Shown piece after piece: positions 50,164-59,774 of a DNA stretch of 64,000 nucleotides; within the stretch, counting starts at the first letter, position 1, and each line of letters opens with the position of its first letter. A program made the translations under genes and the position numbers. The notes under the pieces are model-generated. The model was given only the letters and a program-made list of their open reading frames with translations, searched no databases and was not told the DNA's origin. Source of the stretch: Anaerolineales bacterium (GTDB lineage: Bacteria; Chloroflexota; Anaerolineae; Anaerolineales; Villigracilaceae); the NCBI GenBank assembly GCA_016789205.1, contig JAEURF010000001.1:1-64000 (forward strand), given 5' to 3'.

Positions 50164-51161
50164 TGGAATTCGTTGCATCAATGACACATCGAGCAGATGA
50201 GTTAAGGAAAATTGCTCATCTTTGGGAGACATCCGGAGACAAACGTCAACCATTTTCCCGTACCATATTTACTCCCTTATTCGCTCGCCCAAGTGTAAGC
50301 ACTTTAATGAAAGAGATGTTTGAATTACCAGGCGGGGTTATTTTTGACTCTGGGGGATATTATGTTCAACAGGGAGTCGTTACTTACGAATCACTATATC
50401 AAAAATTAATGGAATTTTACATAAGTAATCAATGGGCTGACTGGTATGTATTACCCGACTACGTACCTACCTCCTCTCTATCAGTAGAGGAAGTAGATAG
50501 CAGGGTAAAAGCTACTGTGACCATTAGTAAATTATTTCAGACCGAGATGCCGGAAAACCTTCGGAAGAAATGTATACCCGTAGTACAGGGCCATACTTTG
50601 GAACAGATTTTATTGTGTGTAGAAACTTATGCTGAAATGGGAGTTTCGTATGTCGGATTTGGGAGCTTTGGGACTAGCGGAGATAATAATTCAATCAATA
50701 CCATTACCCGACAATCGATCCAAATGATAGAGTTTCTAAAACGCCATACTGAGAAATACGGTTTGCGGGTTCATTTATTTGGGATTGGGACGCCAACAGT
50801 ATTGCCACTATTTCGCGAACTTGGGATTGATAGCTTTGATAGTTCCTGTTGGAGTCGAACAGCAGGATATGGAAATGTTTATTTGCCTTTTATGGGACGT
50901 CGTAATATTACGGGCAGAATGCTTCGTGAAATTGGAGGAGAGGCATATACTAAAGCAAAATTTTTAGAATTACGGGATGCTTCAGGACATGATTGTCCAT
51001 TTTGTAGCGATGTTGATAAATTAATTTCCAACCGTTTATATCAAATGATGCACAATTTATATGTTTTGCTTGACACTGTAGATTTGCTAAATGCAGGGAA
51101 GAACTTTGTACCTGAAATTGTTGGTGTGCAGAAATCTCGTTATTCAAATTTCCGGAAATAG
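50163..51161 (+). CDS. TGT-superfamily transglycosylase (DpdA-like)
   Basis: A 332-residue TIM-barrel enzyme with all TGT landmarks. F-D-S-G-G-Y carries the base-binding Asp62 (TGT reads D-S-G-G-F-Q). P-V-V-Q-G-H is the V-Q-G motif. L-F-G-I-G-T-P-T-V-L (about 205-214) matches the G-V-G-T-P-E-D-L motif. G-I-D-S-F-D-S carries the nucleophile Asp226. H-D-C-P-F-C...M-M-H-N-L-Y retains two Cys and the His of the zinc site. It is 40-60 residues shorter than bacterial tRNA TGT and diverges strongly elsewhere, as DpdA proteins (which put preQ0-type bases into DNA) do. RNA substrates are not excluded. It is the second gene of the plus-strand arm. Confidence 0.9.
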   Translation: MEFVASMTHRADELRKIAHLWETSGDKRQPFSRTIFTPLFARPSVSTLMKEMFELPGGVIFDSGGYYVQQGVVTYESLYQKLMEFYISNQWADWYVLPDYVPTSSLSVEEVDSRVKATVTISKLFQTEMPENLRKKCIPVVQGHTLEQILLCVETYAEMGVSYVGFGSFGTSGDNNSINTITRQSIQMIEFLKRHTEKYGLRVHLFGIGTPTVLPLFRELGIDSFDSSCWSRTAGYGNVYLPFMGRRNITGRMLREIGGEAYTKAKFLELRDASGHDCPFCSDVDKLISNRLYQMMHNLYVLLDTVDLLNAGKNFVPEIVGVQKSRYSNFRK

Positions 51162-51168
51162 ATATACA

Positions 51169-51990
51169 ATGTTGAAACCCACAAGTTTTCATGTACGTCA
51201 TGATCTGCAACCTGTATTAACGTATGAGCTCTTGAATTTGTTTTTGTCTAAGCCAGAGGGACAGACCCAAGAAGAGTTAGAACATTCCGCAAATATTTAT
51301 GGATTTCGACTTAGAGAACGTAAAGATTATAGTAAATTAATAAAATCTCTCATGGAACTTGACGTTTTGCGTGAAGAAGATGACAGATTTCTGCTTACTG
51401 ATAAAGGTGAAATAATATCTCGATTGATTATTTATCAACGCGATTTGCTTGCTGAATTTATTCATTTTCTATATTATTCCAGTTTTGATCTAGAGCCCAA
51501 TAAACGCTTTTCATGGAGTTACAGAACAGTTTGCGATGCACTGTGGCTTTCTGCTCCAAGTGTTATCAATCGTGACAGTCTAGTGAATCATGTTACCAGA
51601 GAAGCAGTTACAATATTTGAAGAAAACGGAATTTCTTTTAGTGCTTCCAGTGTTTCTGGGGTGATTAATTGGTTGGTTGAGTTAATTCCTAATTGTGTTG
51701 TTGTTCATGGAACAGAGCAACAATTCGTTCGCCGAGAGTATTGTTCAATCGAACTTTTTACTCTAGCACTAAACCACGAATACAGAAGGAAAAGCGCAGT
51801 CGATCTTGCTTATGTAACAATCGATAGTTCGTTTCGTGAAGAGATTTGCAGATTATGCTTAATAAATCCGGATAAGTTTTCGGAAATGCTTTCACTTGCT
51901 GAAGCTAGCTTTAATTGTGTAGATGTACGCCGCGAGCGTGGCGATAAGATATCTATGTCAAAATTCGAGTGGAATTCTTTGGAGAATTGA
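51169..51990 (+). CDS. Winged-helix-like protein of the TGT arm (DpdG-like?)
   Basis: 273 residues from ATG 51169. A wHTH-like N-terminus: V-L-T-Y-E-L-L-N-L-F-L-S near 15-26, T-Q-E-E-L-E-H-S-A-N, L-I-K-S-L-M-E-L-D-V-L and F-L-L-T-D-K-G-E-I, i.e. helix-turn-helix with a beta wing. The rest is helical with no motif I know. It lies 7 bp after the TGT-like gene and precedes the large ATPase, the same order in which Dpd loci place dpdG and dpdH; identity is not shown. Confidence 0.6.
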   Translation: MLKPTSFHVRHDLQPVLTYELLNLFLSKPEGQTQEELEHSANIYGFRLRERKDYSKLIKSLMELDVLREEDDRFLLTDKGEIISRLIIYQRDLLAEFIHFLYYSSFDLEPNKRFSWSYRTVCDALWLSAPSVINRDSLVNHVTREAVTIFEENGISFSASSVSGVINWLVELIPNCVVVHGTEQQFVRREYCSIELFTLALNHEYRRKSAVDLAYVTIDSSFREEICRLCLINPDKFSEMLSLAEASFNCVDVRRERGDKISMSKFEWNSLEN

Positions 51991-51997
51991 GAAACTT

Positions 51998-54900
51998 ATG
52001 CCACATTCTATTGAAGGTTTATCAGTTATTGCGAATAAGGCTCCAGTGGTTGGAACACATGTTGGCGGCTTCAGTGCGACAAGCGTAAAACAAACCCAGG
52101 AAAGGTATAGCAAGGAGGCACTGACATATGTGCGTCCCAAGGAGATTTCTTCATATCAACAACGTTTCTTGGATCGCTTACTCCGAAAAAAAACGTCGAT
52201 AGGATGTATTGTTGCTCCATTTGGATACGGCAAGACCAGTGCGGCTATAGATACATGGCAAGTTTGCAATGAAAATAAAATTTTAACCGTTCTGCCGTTC
52301 AGCTGTAGTTCGATCGCAGAGATGGGAAAGGCAATTGCGACGGGTATAGAACATAGATTAGGGCATAGCTCTCGGGGGGCAAAGAAAGTCAGATCTGCCT
52401 ACGAATCCTATCTGGTCTCATCGGCCAAACGGCTAGCTGAACAAGACACAATTAACTATAAAATAAATTATGACACGGCCTTGCGTAGCATAGAAGACAA
52501 AATCGAGCGGGGTTATCTTCACATTGATGCTACAGGCAATCATCTCTTGGGTTTCTTTGAGGAACTCACTCATATAGTCGTAGAATCTGGTTTTGATGGA
52601 TTGCTGATCATTGTTGATGAATTTCAACAGTTTCTTGGAAATATCAATAAAACTGTAATTACTAATTTTCGTACCTTGGTCTGGGGGTTGAGAACCCGTG
52701 GCACTTTGCCCCTCGGCTTATTAATTACTATGGATCCAGATACCGAGAGGAATTTGTCAGAACGAGCGGGAGATATATTGCATCGAATAAAAGAGGATAA
52801 TTTATATCTTGATTTTACAGATGCTTACGAACGAGAATTTGCATCACTCTTATGGACGAAATATGCTCAAAATTTCCAGTTTACGGGAAAAAATTCAAAA
52901 ATAGTTGATAAGGCAACTTTAGATTCTATTGGTCAAATCTGTGAACGCCATGATCTTAGTAATGGCCCACGTACCGTAATAGACATCTTTCAAAGAATTG
53001 CTCATCTCTATTCAAAGCGTCAAAGATCTTATACTCCGGTTGATCTTATCGATGACTTTTTAAGTGGGGATATACGCTTTGATGGTGACCGGAGTAAGAT
53101 AGCTTCACTCGTAACTGAACTCACTAGTTATGAATATATAAAAACCTCTTCCAAAAGACTCCAAGCCCTTAAGCTGATATCAGCCTTTCCACGAGGTTGC
53201 TCAAAAGAGGTCGCTGACGCCTATGGATTAGGCAATGTGTTGACGGAATTATCCGATGCACTTAGAGGGGAAGTACTTACCGAATTACCTGAAGGTATCG
53301 CCCTAATAGATTTACAACGCGTGGGCAAACCGCAGAATAAATTAAACATTATCCTTAAGAAATATTGGATGCAGATCACCGAGGGTGAAATTGTTACGGA
53401 TCGCGCAGTCGCTCTGTTTGCCCAATATGCGATTTCTGCGATTTTCCCACCATTTCGAAATATATTATCTGGATGGAGTAGAGAAGAACCTAACTATCGT
53501 CTTACTCCATCTGGTAGCTATACACAAATATATGAGGGATCTTTCTTTGAGGACTTTCCTCGAAGACGTATCGCAATTGAAATATGTAGAAAAAAAGATC
53601 AAATTTCACGACCTGAAGACTCGTACGATTTTCGTTTTGTATTTGTTTTACAAAGATCTACGGAAAACAATACTGAACCTATATTTGACAAAAAGAATAA
53701 GACCTTTATTCTGGGATTAAGAATCGACTTACCTTTCGGTATACCCATGCCACGTGACCTTCGTTGGATTGAGGATTATCTTAGACCAGTTGAGATGTCA
53801 CCAGCGGTGGTTTTATCTCTGATTGATTACATAAACTCTCAGGCGCCTAAAATTGATGATGTTACCGAGGGCGAACTTCAAAGGATTCAGGCATATTCGA
53901 AGAAGCTAAATGACTTCCTGATCTCTGTTATGTTTGGTCCGGAGTTGTTTGCAAGTCTTGGAATAAATTTTGTTTCTAGAGGAGAACAGGCATTAAAACA
54001 AGCCATTTTTTATGTACTAAAACAGATTTATCCAGATTACCAAACCCTTATTAGTTCTAATCAATGGGAAACGATATGCAAAACCTATATAGATGCACTA
54101 AAGAAATCGAATCTTGCTCAGACGCGTGGCTTGGAACGTCTCGAAGGTGAGAAGTCTGAGATAGCTGCGGTTTTTGGTTTTCGAAATCACGCTGGATTTG
54201 AAAGCCAAATTAGGCAATTTCATAGACTTGCAGTTCTTGAAGATTGGATAGGTAGTCAAGGGGCCATAAGATTTCAAAGTCATATTGGGGAAGGCGTTGT
54301 CCTGAAAATAATAACTGATAAAAAGAACCTCAAACAAGAAGCTTTATTTCAAGAAGCGAGGAAGTTTGGCTATCTTCCTGAAGAAACTCATTATTTATTG
54401 GAATATTTGTTACTCCGTGGATATATAGAAAAGGACAAATATGGACATTTCAAGGCTGCTCAGACTTTGTCGAAAGCTGAGCTGGTCAAAATAGCAAGAG
54501 ACAGTGAAATCGAAGCATCAGAAATGGTCAGTCTTGTCAAATTCCCAGATTTAGAAGATCTGATTTCTCAAAAATTATCCAAAGTAAAAGACATGTCCAG
54601 ACTCACAAAAACACAAATTCGAATTTTAGAATTTCAGCGAAGGGTTCAGTCTTTACGGCCAGTCATCATCAAGGAAATTCAAGGTTTACTTGGAAAATAT
54701 CGCTCGGATCTATACGAGAAGAGTGACTTACTTAATCAGGAGATTCCAATTTCATCAACGGGCCTGTTTATTGATGCACATATTAATGGAGTGCAACGAA
54801 AAATTATTCTAAAATCCAAAGTTATGCTCGATAAGTCAACCAAACTATCTACAACTATAAATGAGATGCTGAAGTTATTATCAAAGCGGGATTTAACATC

Positions 54901-55453
54901 TACTATCGTTGAAGATATTCGTGAAAACAAAGCTTTGTTTGTTGAAGCGGACAAAAGTATTGCTGAACTTCAAGAGGTCATTGAGTTAATCAATCAGCAT
55001 ATACAGTGGGTTCAGTTAGCGGATTATTTGCTACTGATAAAAGAGTATATTGAAACATTAAAGCCCTACGTTAATGTAAATCCCTTTGTCACTCGGTATG
55101 AAGTAATTGTCCGAAAGCTGATGGAGGCGTTATCTGTGAAGGGCATTAACATATACTTTGATCTGTATCGTGAATATTCAGTGAAAGTATTGAAGCTTTA
55201 CGATGAAATTGCGATCGCAATAAAGGCTGCAAAGATCAATGATCAGATGCTTGGAGGACGAATACTGAATAAAGCTTCCCATCTGGAATCTGGCCAAACC
55301 TTATTAAAGGCTTTGCGACGAAAAAATGTTTTGCTGAAAGACATTGTTCAAACTGGCAAATGGGATGCGGAGAGGTTATTGGGTGCTTTGATTAGTCTCG
55401 AAGATGATGGGAAAGTGAAATTATCTATCATTTCAGGAAAGCCAGATAGATAA
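51998..55453 (+). CDS. Large P-loop ATPase with coiled-coil tail (DpdH-like?)
   Basis: About 1151 residues from ATG 51998. An N-terminal P-loop: I-V-A-P-F-G-Y-G-K-T-S-A-A (about 71-83), and a Walker B I-I-V-D-E-F-Q-Q-F (about 207-215). F-R-T-L-V-W-G-L-R-T-R-G-T-L-P and D-P-D-T-E-R-N-L are AAA/STAND-like sensor regions. The C-terminal 300 residues are helical, with coiled-coil heptads. It resembles the ATPases of several modification/restriction systems. It is last in the plus-strand arm, 7 bp after the wHTH gene. Role inferred as DNA-sensing or translocation. Confidence 0.75.
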   Translation: MPHSIEGLSVIANKAPVVGTHVGGFSATSVKQTQERYSKEALTYVRPKEISSYQQRFLDRLLRKKTSIGCIVAPFGYGKTSAAIDTWQVCNENKILTVLPFSCSSIAEMGKAIATGIEHRLGHSSRGAKKVRSAYESYLVSSAKRLAEQDTINYKINYDTALRSIEDKIERGYLHIDATGNHLLGFFEELTHIVVESGFDGLLIIVDEFQQFLGNINKTVITNFRTLVWGLRTRGTLPLGLLITMDPDTERNLSERAGDILHRIKEDNLYLDFTDAYEREFASLLWTKYAQNFQFTGKNSKIVDKATLDSIGQICERHDLSNGPRTVIDIFQRIAHLYSKRQRSYTPVDLIDDFLSGDIRFDGDRSKIASLVTELTSYEYIKTSSKRLQALKLISAFPRGCSKEVADAYGLGNVLTELSDALRGEVLTELPEGIALIDLQRVGKPQNKLNIILKKYWMQITEGEIVTDRAVALFAQYAISAIFPPFRNILSGWSREEPNYRLTPSGSYTQIYEGSFFEDFPRRRIAIEICRKKDQISRPEDSYDFRFVFVLQRSTENNTEPIFDKKNKTFILGLRIDLPFGIPMPRDLRWIEDYLRPVEMSPAVVLSLIDYINSQAPKIDDVTEGELQRIQAYSKKLNDFLISVMFGPELFASLGINFVSRGEQALKQAIFYVLKQIYPDYQTLISSNQWETICKTYIDALKKSNLAQTRGLERLEGEKSEIAAVFGFRNHAGFESQIRQFHRLAVLEDWIGSQGAIRFQSHIGEGVVLKIITDKKNLKQEALFQEARKFGYLPEETHYLLEYLLLRGYIEKDKYGHFKAAQTLSKAELVKIARDSEIEASEMVSLVKFPDLEDLISQKLSKVKDMSRLTKTQIRILEFQRRVQSLRPVIIKEIQGLLGKYRSDLYEKSDLLNQEIPISSTGLFIDAHINGVQRKIILKSKVMLDKSTKLSTTINEMLKLLSKRDLTSTIVEDIRENKALFVEADKSIAELQEVIELINQHIQWVQLADYLLLIKEYIETLKPYVNVNPFVTRYEVIVRKLMEALSVKGINIYFDLYREYSVKVLKLYDEIAIAIKAAKINDQMLGGRILNKASHLESGQTLLKALRRKNVLLKDIVQTGKWDAERLLGALISLEDDGKVKLSIISGKPDR

Positions 55454-55540
55454 CTAAAGCCTACACACAAAACTGCAATCATTTCGCTAACAGCGTTTCG
55501 CTGATTTCGCTGAATAAAAACTTAAATCTTATTTTATGAA

Positions 55541-57901
55541 CTAAGTATGATGTAAACTGAGATAGGTTAAATCAGCAAATAAAGGCATTTCCTGCTTTAC
55601 TAATTGATGAGATGGATTTGTTAGATTAGCGGGTGTGACATAACCGGCTTGATTGAATATCCAGCCTCTTAAAACATTCTCGATTACGCCAAGAGGTTGC
55701 AGTACTTCAGATACCGCGCGAAAAACAAGTTCCTTATAATGAAGAACGTCAACTATTTGAGGATCAGGTTCAATAGGTAAGTCCCAAGCGTGAACGCTAG
55801 GCGCGCGACCAGTATAAATAAAACGAATTATTTGCCCTTTATTTCGGAGAATACCTTGGTTCTTTAGTTGTTGGACTGCAACCGCCATTGGAGACATCAC
55901 ACTATATGCATCTAGGTCACGGCTAAGTGTCTGACTAACAACTAATTCTTCCAGAGGTACTTCCTTTGCCTTTAGTAACGTTAATTCGGATTGTACAGAT
56001 GTAACTACTTCTGGCAATAAGTTGGGTAATTTAGTAATATCATTCTCTTTTGCTAATATATGAATAACTTGCCTTTGTACATTTGCTACAAACCTGCATG
56101 TATCCCCTCGTCGTTCGGCCACACCACGAATTTTATGTTTTCCATTTGCCGCAACTCCATAGAAACGATTTGCAACAGATATTTTTGGATTTTGCCGTGA
56201 GCAAGGAAAGGCAAACCATGAATATACATTTTCAACTTCAATGGGTAAATGAGTGGCTTCTTCAATTGCATCAGCTAGTGCTTCAAAATCTTCACGCATG
56301 GCATCATGCTTACAAAGGAAAAGGCTATCTACATATAGATGTAAGACTTCAAAGCCCATTGACTCAGCAAGTAGTTTAGCTTGTGTAATGACTTTTCTTG
56401 AAAGATATGAAACTACCTCATGTGAATTAAGGCGTCCAAATACAGAATTAGCGAAGCGCAATCGTCCGTAACAAACGACTGTAAGCCACTTTATTGCATC
56501 TACAATCGCTTCGTCATTAAATGATTTCTCAATCACGTTATATAGTTGAAGAGTAGATTGATAACTAGCATCATTTTTATCTAATGACTTTAACCGTTCC
56601 TTCAGAGCAAGTCGTTTATCTCGAATTGGTTTTAAAGTCTCAGGAACGAGACCTAATTTAGAAAGGATTTTTATGCCTAATTCAGGAATCTCAAAACCTT
56701 CTCGGGTGTCATCCATGCCAACCACTGTCTCAGGAGAAACATTAAACTCAATCATGATTGATGCCATTTTGGAACTAAAGTCCGCAACAGCAACATTTTG
56801 ATAAATACCTGGAGTCGGTTGGAGAACTAATCCCCCACGAGCAGCTCGGTAATATTCATTTAGACTTTTGGCTATTTCACCTTTTTGATGTTCGTAAGGA
56901 ATCAGTACATTACGCTTCAACGCTGTAAGATTTTGCATTGAAGCAATTGAAGCGCCGGGAGAGCGTCTTGCGACATCTTGTAAAGGAAGACTACTAAGCC
57001 TTGCATGTTCAATTGCCCCAACTAATTGAAATTTGTTAGACGTCATACAATTTTCAATGTCTACATGCCATCTTCCACGCAGGTGAACTTGGGGAGCACG
57101 ATAATGAGCATGTCCATAATTAAAAAAACTAACTTCTTTACGACGTAATACGGATAGAGAAGAGTCGCGATTAGGGTTGAATGGAATTCCTGTTTTTTTT
57201 GATGACTCTTCCAAATATGGAAATATCCACGAGTCACCAAAATATGTATGAATAACATCGGGGTTATAGGAAGACAAAATGCTATTCAATACATTTAGAA
57301 GTTCACGCGGTCTATCAAGCGATAACTGAAGGTAAGATTTGCCGAATCTAGCAATTAAATGTTTTGGAGACTTATGAGAAGGATCAGTATCTGGCTTTAA
57401 CTTCAGCATTTTCAATTTTGGTAATTGAGGATCGAGGTCTTCAGGTTTATCTAGTGCTTTGACACTAACTAACCTGCCGTTTGGTTCTGCTTCAATCTCA
57501 CAATGTGCCATCATAAAAACTTTATTAGCTGCTGCGTAACGCACAGTGAGCGGAATATCGACATCATAAAAAATCAAATCGGAGAAGTTATCATGCACTT
57601 CGCGAAATATTTTTCTGAATTTAGTAGGGTGAGAAACTCTAATCCCCATGACAATTTGAAGACCGTCAAATAAGTCCTCTTTGTCCGTGACACGTACTAG
57701 TCTTACTTCTTCTTTGGTATGTTTTGCTCGTAAAAATACCCCCAAATCATGCAATCGCTCTACGGATCCGCGAGCGTAAAATACAGTCTCAAAATCCTGA
57801 TGGAAAGAATATGGTTTTCTATCTTCTCCAATGAACCAGAGGACAACACCTTTCTCAGGATGAGCGTATAAATCAAACAGCCATCCTTTAATTTTTCTCA
57901 T
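55541..57901 (-). CDS. Family-B DNA polymerase-like protein
   Basis: 786 residues. Polymerase motifs: motif A V-A-V-A-D-F-S-S-K-M-A-S-I-M-I near 370-384 (D-F-x-S-x-x-x-S-I), motif B region Y-G-R-L-R-F-A-N-S-V-F-G near 470, and motif C L-H-L-Y-V-D-S-L-F-L (about 515; D in place of Y-G-D-T-D). A 3'-5' exonuclease-like region lies near 200-290 (H-T-Y-F-G-D-S-W, W-H-V-D-I-E-N). The motifs are divergent from textbook PolB. The next gene is a RecA-like protein, overlapping by 14 bp. Role inferred in DNA repair or translesion synthesis. Confidence 0.78.
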   Translation of the reverse strand: MRKIKGWLFDLYAHPEKGVVLWFIGEDRKPYSFHQDFETVFYARGSVERLHDLGVFLRAKHTKEEVRLVRVTDKEDLFDGLQIVMGIRVSHPTKFRKIFREVHDNFSDLIFYDVDIPLTVRYAAANKVFMMAHCEIEAEPNGRLVSVKALDKPEDLDPQLPKLKMLKLKPDTDPSHKSPKHLIARFGKSYLQLSLDRPRELLNVLNSILSSYNPDVIHTYFGDSWIFPYLEESSKKTGIPFNPNRDSSLSVLRRKEVSFFNYGHAHYRAPQVHLRGRWHVDIENCMTSNKFQLVGAIEHARLSSLPLQDVARRSPGASIASMQNLTALKRNVLIPYEHQKGEIAKSLNEYYRAARGGLVLQPTPGIYQNVAVADFSSKMASIMIEFNVSPETVVGMDDTREGFEIPELGIKILSKLGLVPETLKPIRDKRLALKERLKSLDKNDASYQSTLQLYNVIEKSFNDEAIVDAIKWLTVVCYGRLRFANSVFGRLNSHEVVSYLSRKVITQAKLLAESMGFEVLHLYVDSLFLCKHDAMREDFEALADAIEEATHLPIEVENVYSWFAFPCSRQNPKISVANRFYGVAANGKHKIRGVAERRGDTCRFVANVQRQVIHILAKENDITKLPNLLPEVVTSVQSELTLLKAKEVPLEELVVSQTLSRDLDAYSVMSPMAVAVQQLKNQGILRNKGQIIRFIYTGRAPSVHAWDLPIEPDPQIVDVLHYKELVFRAVSEVLQPLGVIENVLRGWIFNQAGYVTPANLTNPSHQLVKQEMPLFADLTYLSLHHT

Positions 57902-58787
57902 TCACAATACTTGTAAGTTCTTCAAGTCTTTTTTCTAATCCATCTATCCGTTTATGAAGTTCGACAACTTCATGGTTATTGTTTATGTGTTCTTGTGCTT
58001 GGATAACTAGTAGGGCAGCTTCAAGAGGTAAAAGGTTAGTTGCACTAGCAATTGAGGCTCGAAACTGAAGGATGTAATTGTAAAAATTCTCGAGGATTTT
58101 TTGCATTACGGGGGCAAGCAATTCAGCAAGAGGTTTAATCTCGGAAATCAACTTATTCGCTAATTCAGTATTAGTAAGATTCCTAGAGCCTGTAACATAT
58201 ACTAAAGGTTTCTTTTTTGAAGTGCTATTATGATCAGCACTTTGCTCAATAGAAATGACCTCATCTGCGAAAGATGCAAGAATAGGGAAAAATTGATGAT
58301 ATGCATCTATGGATAGTGTTGGTACAAGTACAACAATGGGGTTGGAAAGTGAGATAATTTTCAGTTGTTCGCAACATTGTTTTATAACTCGGTTGCGTAG
58401 TGACAAGTCAACATCGCCGTTATAGAAATGATATAAGAAGTTAAGTATCAAAATTGGCTTATTTTGTTTGCTGACCTCTACAAGTAGATCCAAGAGTTGC
58501 AAACATGTCATAGGCCGCATCGTTTTTGGTCTATCAAGTATCTCGTCAACTTTGGTTGTATATCTGCGAACTGAACGAAAAAGGGTATCGCGATCAGGCA
58601 GCCATTCATCCCCAGCAATGATATTAAAAGAACCATGTAACGCTAATTGCGTAATTATCTCGGTAATAGATTCATGCTCTTCACCAATAGTTTTTACAAC
58701 TTGTAAACAACTCCTAGTCCAATCAATAGGGTGAAGGATTTGATTACTATTATTTAAAAATTGAGATTGAGCAAATAAGTTATCCAT
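57888..58787 (-). CDS. RecA-fold-like protein without Walker A, paired with PolB
   Basis: 299 residues from ATG 58787. A RecA-like core has strand/loop segments P-I-L-I-L-N-F-L-Y-H-F (about 115-125, resembling Walker B) and P-I-V-V-L-V-P-T-L-S (about 150-159), but no G-x-x-x-x-G-K-T. The C-terminus ends in a coiled coil (V-V-E-L-H-K-R-I-D-G-L-E-K-R-L-E-E-L). It overlaps the PolB gene by 14 bp, so they are coupled. It may tether or stimulate the polymerase, like other inactive RecA-fold partners of repair polymerases. Family is tentative. Confidence 0.6.
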   Translation of the reverse strand: MDNLFAQSQFLNNSNQILHPIDWTRSCLQVVKTIGEEHESITEIITQLALHGSFNIIAGDEWLPDRDTLFRSVRRYTTKVDEILDRPKTMRPMTCLQLLDLLVEVSKQNKPILILNFLYHFYNGDVDLSLRNRVIKQCCEQLKIISLSNPIVVLVPTLSIDAYHQFFPILASFADEVISIEQSADHNSTSKKKPLVYVTGSRNLTNTELANKLISEIKPLAELLAPVMQKILENFYNYILQFRASIASATNLLPLEAALLVIQAQEHINNNHEVVELHKRIDGLEKRLEELTSIVNEKN

Positions 58788-58918
58788 ATTTACAAGATAA
58801 CCCAATTTGTGTTTCTTGACTATTTAAATGAAGTATAGAAAGGGGATAGGGAATAGGCTAGTAAAAGGCTAGGTAGGTGAATAATTGCATCACCCAAAGG
58901 TGGTACCCATTAGGGATA

Positions 58919-59323
58919 TTACATCCAGCCACTAAAATCCCAACCTGCTAATATCTGGCGCAATTTGCTTCTATTTTTTACTCGAAACTTTGAATACACA
59001 TTTCTAAGATGAAATTTAACAGCAGCTTCTGTAACTCCCATACGAACAGCTATTTCTTTGTTGCTATAACCCAAGCAAAGCAGTGCTGTAACTTCTTGCT
59101 CGCGCGGAGTTAAGGATTCCCATTTCTTCCAGAATCGATCATTAGTAGAGTATTGGGTAAGACCAGCGGCTAAGAGATCAGGAAAAATTTCGTTTATAGT
59201 GCGACCCTCGTGCTGGGCAAGTGTGGTAACTGAAGTATGTAGAGATTCTGCAATCTCAAAGGTTCGGGGGCCAGGATTAGAACGCAGGCCTATCCAGTAC
59301 AATAATTTGTGCCAGATAGACAT
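58919..59323 (-). CDS. LuxR-type HTH regulator
   Basis: 134 residues. The C-terminal LuxR HTH is clear: L-T-P-R-E-Q-E-V-T-A-L-L-C-L-G-Y-S-N-K-E-I-A-V-R-M-G-V-T-E-A-A-V-K-F-H-L-R-N-V-Y-S-K-F near 70-112. The N-terminal 60 residues have no receiver or PAS domain, so the input is unknown. It stands alone, facing no obvious partner. Confidence 0.9.
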   Translation of the reverse strand: MSIWHKLLYWIGLRSNPGPRTFEIAESLHTSVTTLAQHEGRTINEIFPDLLAAGLTQYSTNDRFWKKWESLTPREQEVTALLCLGYSNKEIAVRMGVTEAAVKFHLRNVYSKFRVKNRSKLRQILAGWDFSGWM

Positions 59324-59412
59324 AGGGTCAGGATTATATTAGAACATCAGTTCTATTGTCAATGTTTTAAAAACCTAACTCATCGGTGTATCTTCAAGCC
59401 AGTTTATGTATT

Positions 59413-59493
59413 CTACCCACGCAGAATAATATATGCACTCAATGCACCGATAATTACTACTCCGGCAGCAACCATAATAATTACTTCTATCAT
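59413..59493 (-). CDS. 26-aa membrane peptide
   Basis: 26 residues: M-I-E-V-I-I-M-V-A-A-G-V-V-I-I-G-A-L-S-A-Y-I-I-L-R-G, essentially one transmembrane helix. A strong Shine-Dalgarno (AAAGGTGGTGA) precedes the ATG, and the start overlaps the stop of the 71-aa gene (ATGA). Such coupling supports translation. Confidence 0.6.
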   Translation of the reverse strand: MIEVIIMVAAGVVIIGALSAYIILRG

Positions 59494-59705
59494 ATTTGGT
59501 CACCACCTTTCGTTTTCATTAACATTAAACCTGATATGTAACCCATTAACATTCCAACAATTCCCATCACTAAGAAATGAAATCGAAAAGGACTAGCCCC
59601 AGGAACAAATTGAGCAATGACCAAACCAATAAACACATGATTACCCCAATCCATTAATTTTTCTGCAAGTACAGTCCGTTCTTCTCTAGTTAATTTTCTA
59701 ATCAT
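59490..59705 (-). CDS. Small two-helix membrane protein
   Basis: 71 residues with a basic start (R-K-L-T-R-E-E-R) and two helices (about 24-38 and 45-62). The tail K-T-K-G-G-D-Q-I ends at the start of the 26-aa peptide. It is not a family I recognise. The pair could be a small sensor or toxin-like unit, but nothing proves it. Confidence 0.55.
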   Translation of the reverse strand: MIRKLTREERTVLAEKLMDWGNHVFIGLVIAQFVPGASPFRFHFLVMGIVGMLMGYISGLMLMKTKGGDQI

Positions 59706-59774
59706 ATATAACTTAGAGTAACATTTTGCTTTATCGAAATCAAGTTTTGGAAAAAGCGCAGTATAATTTGTCTC

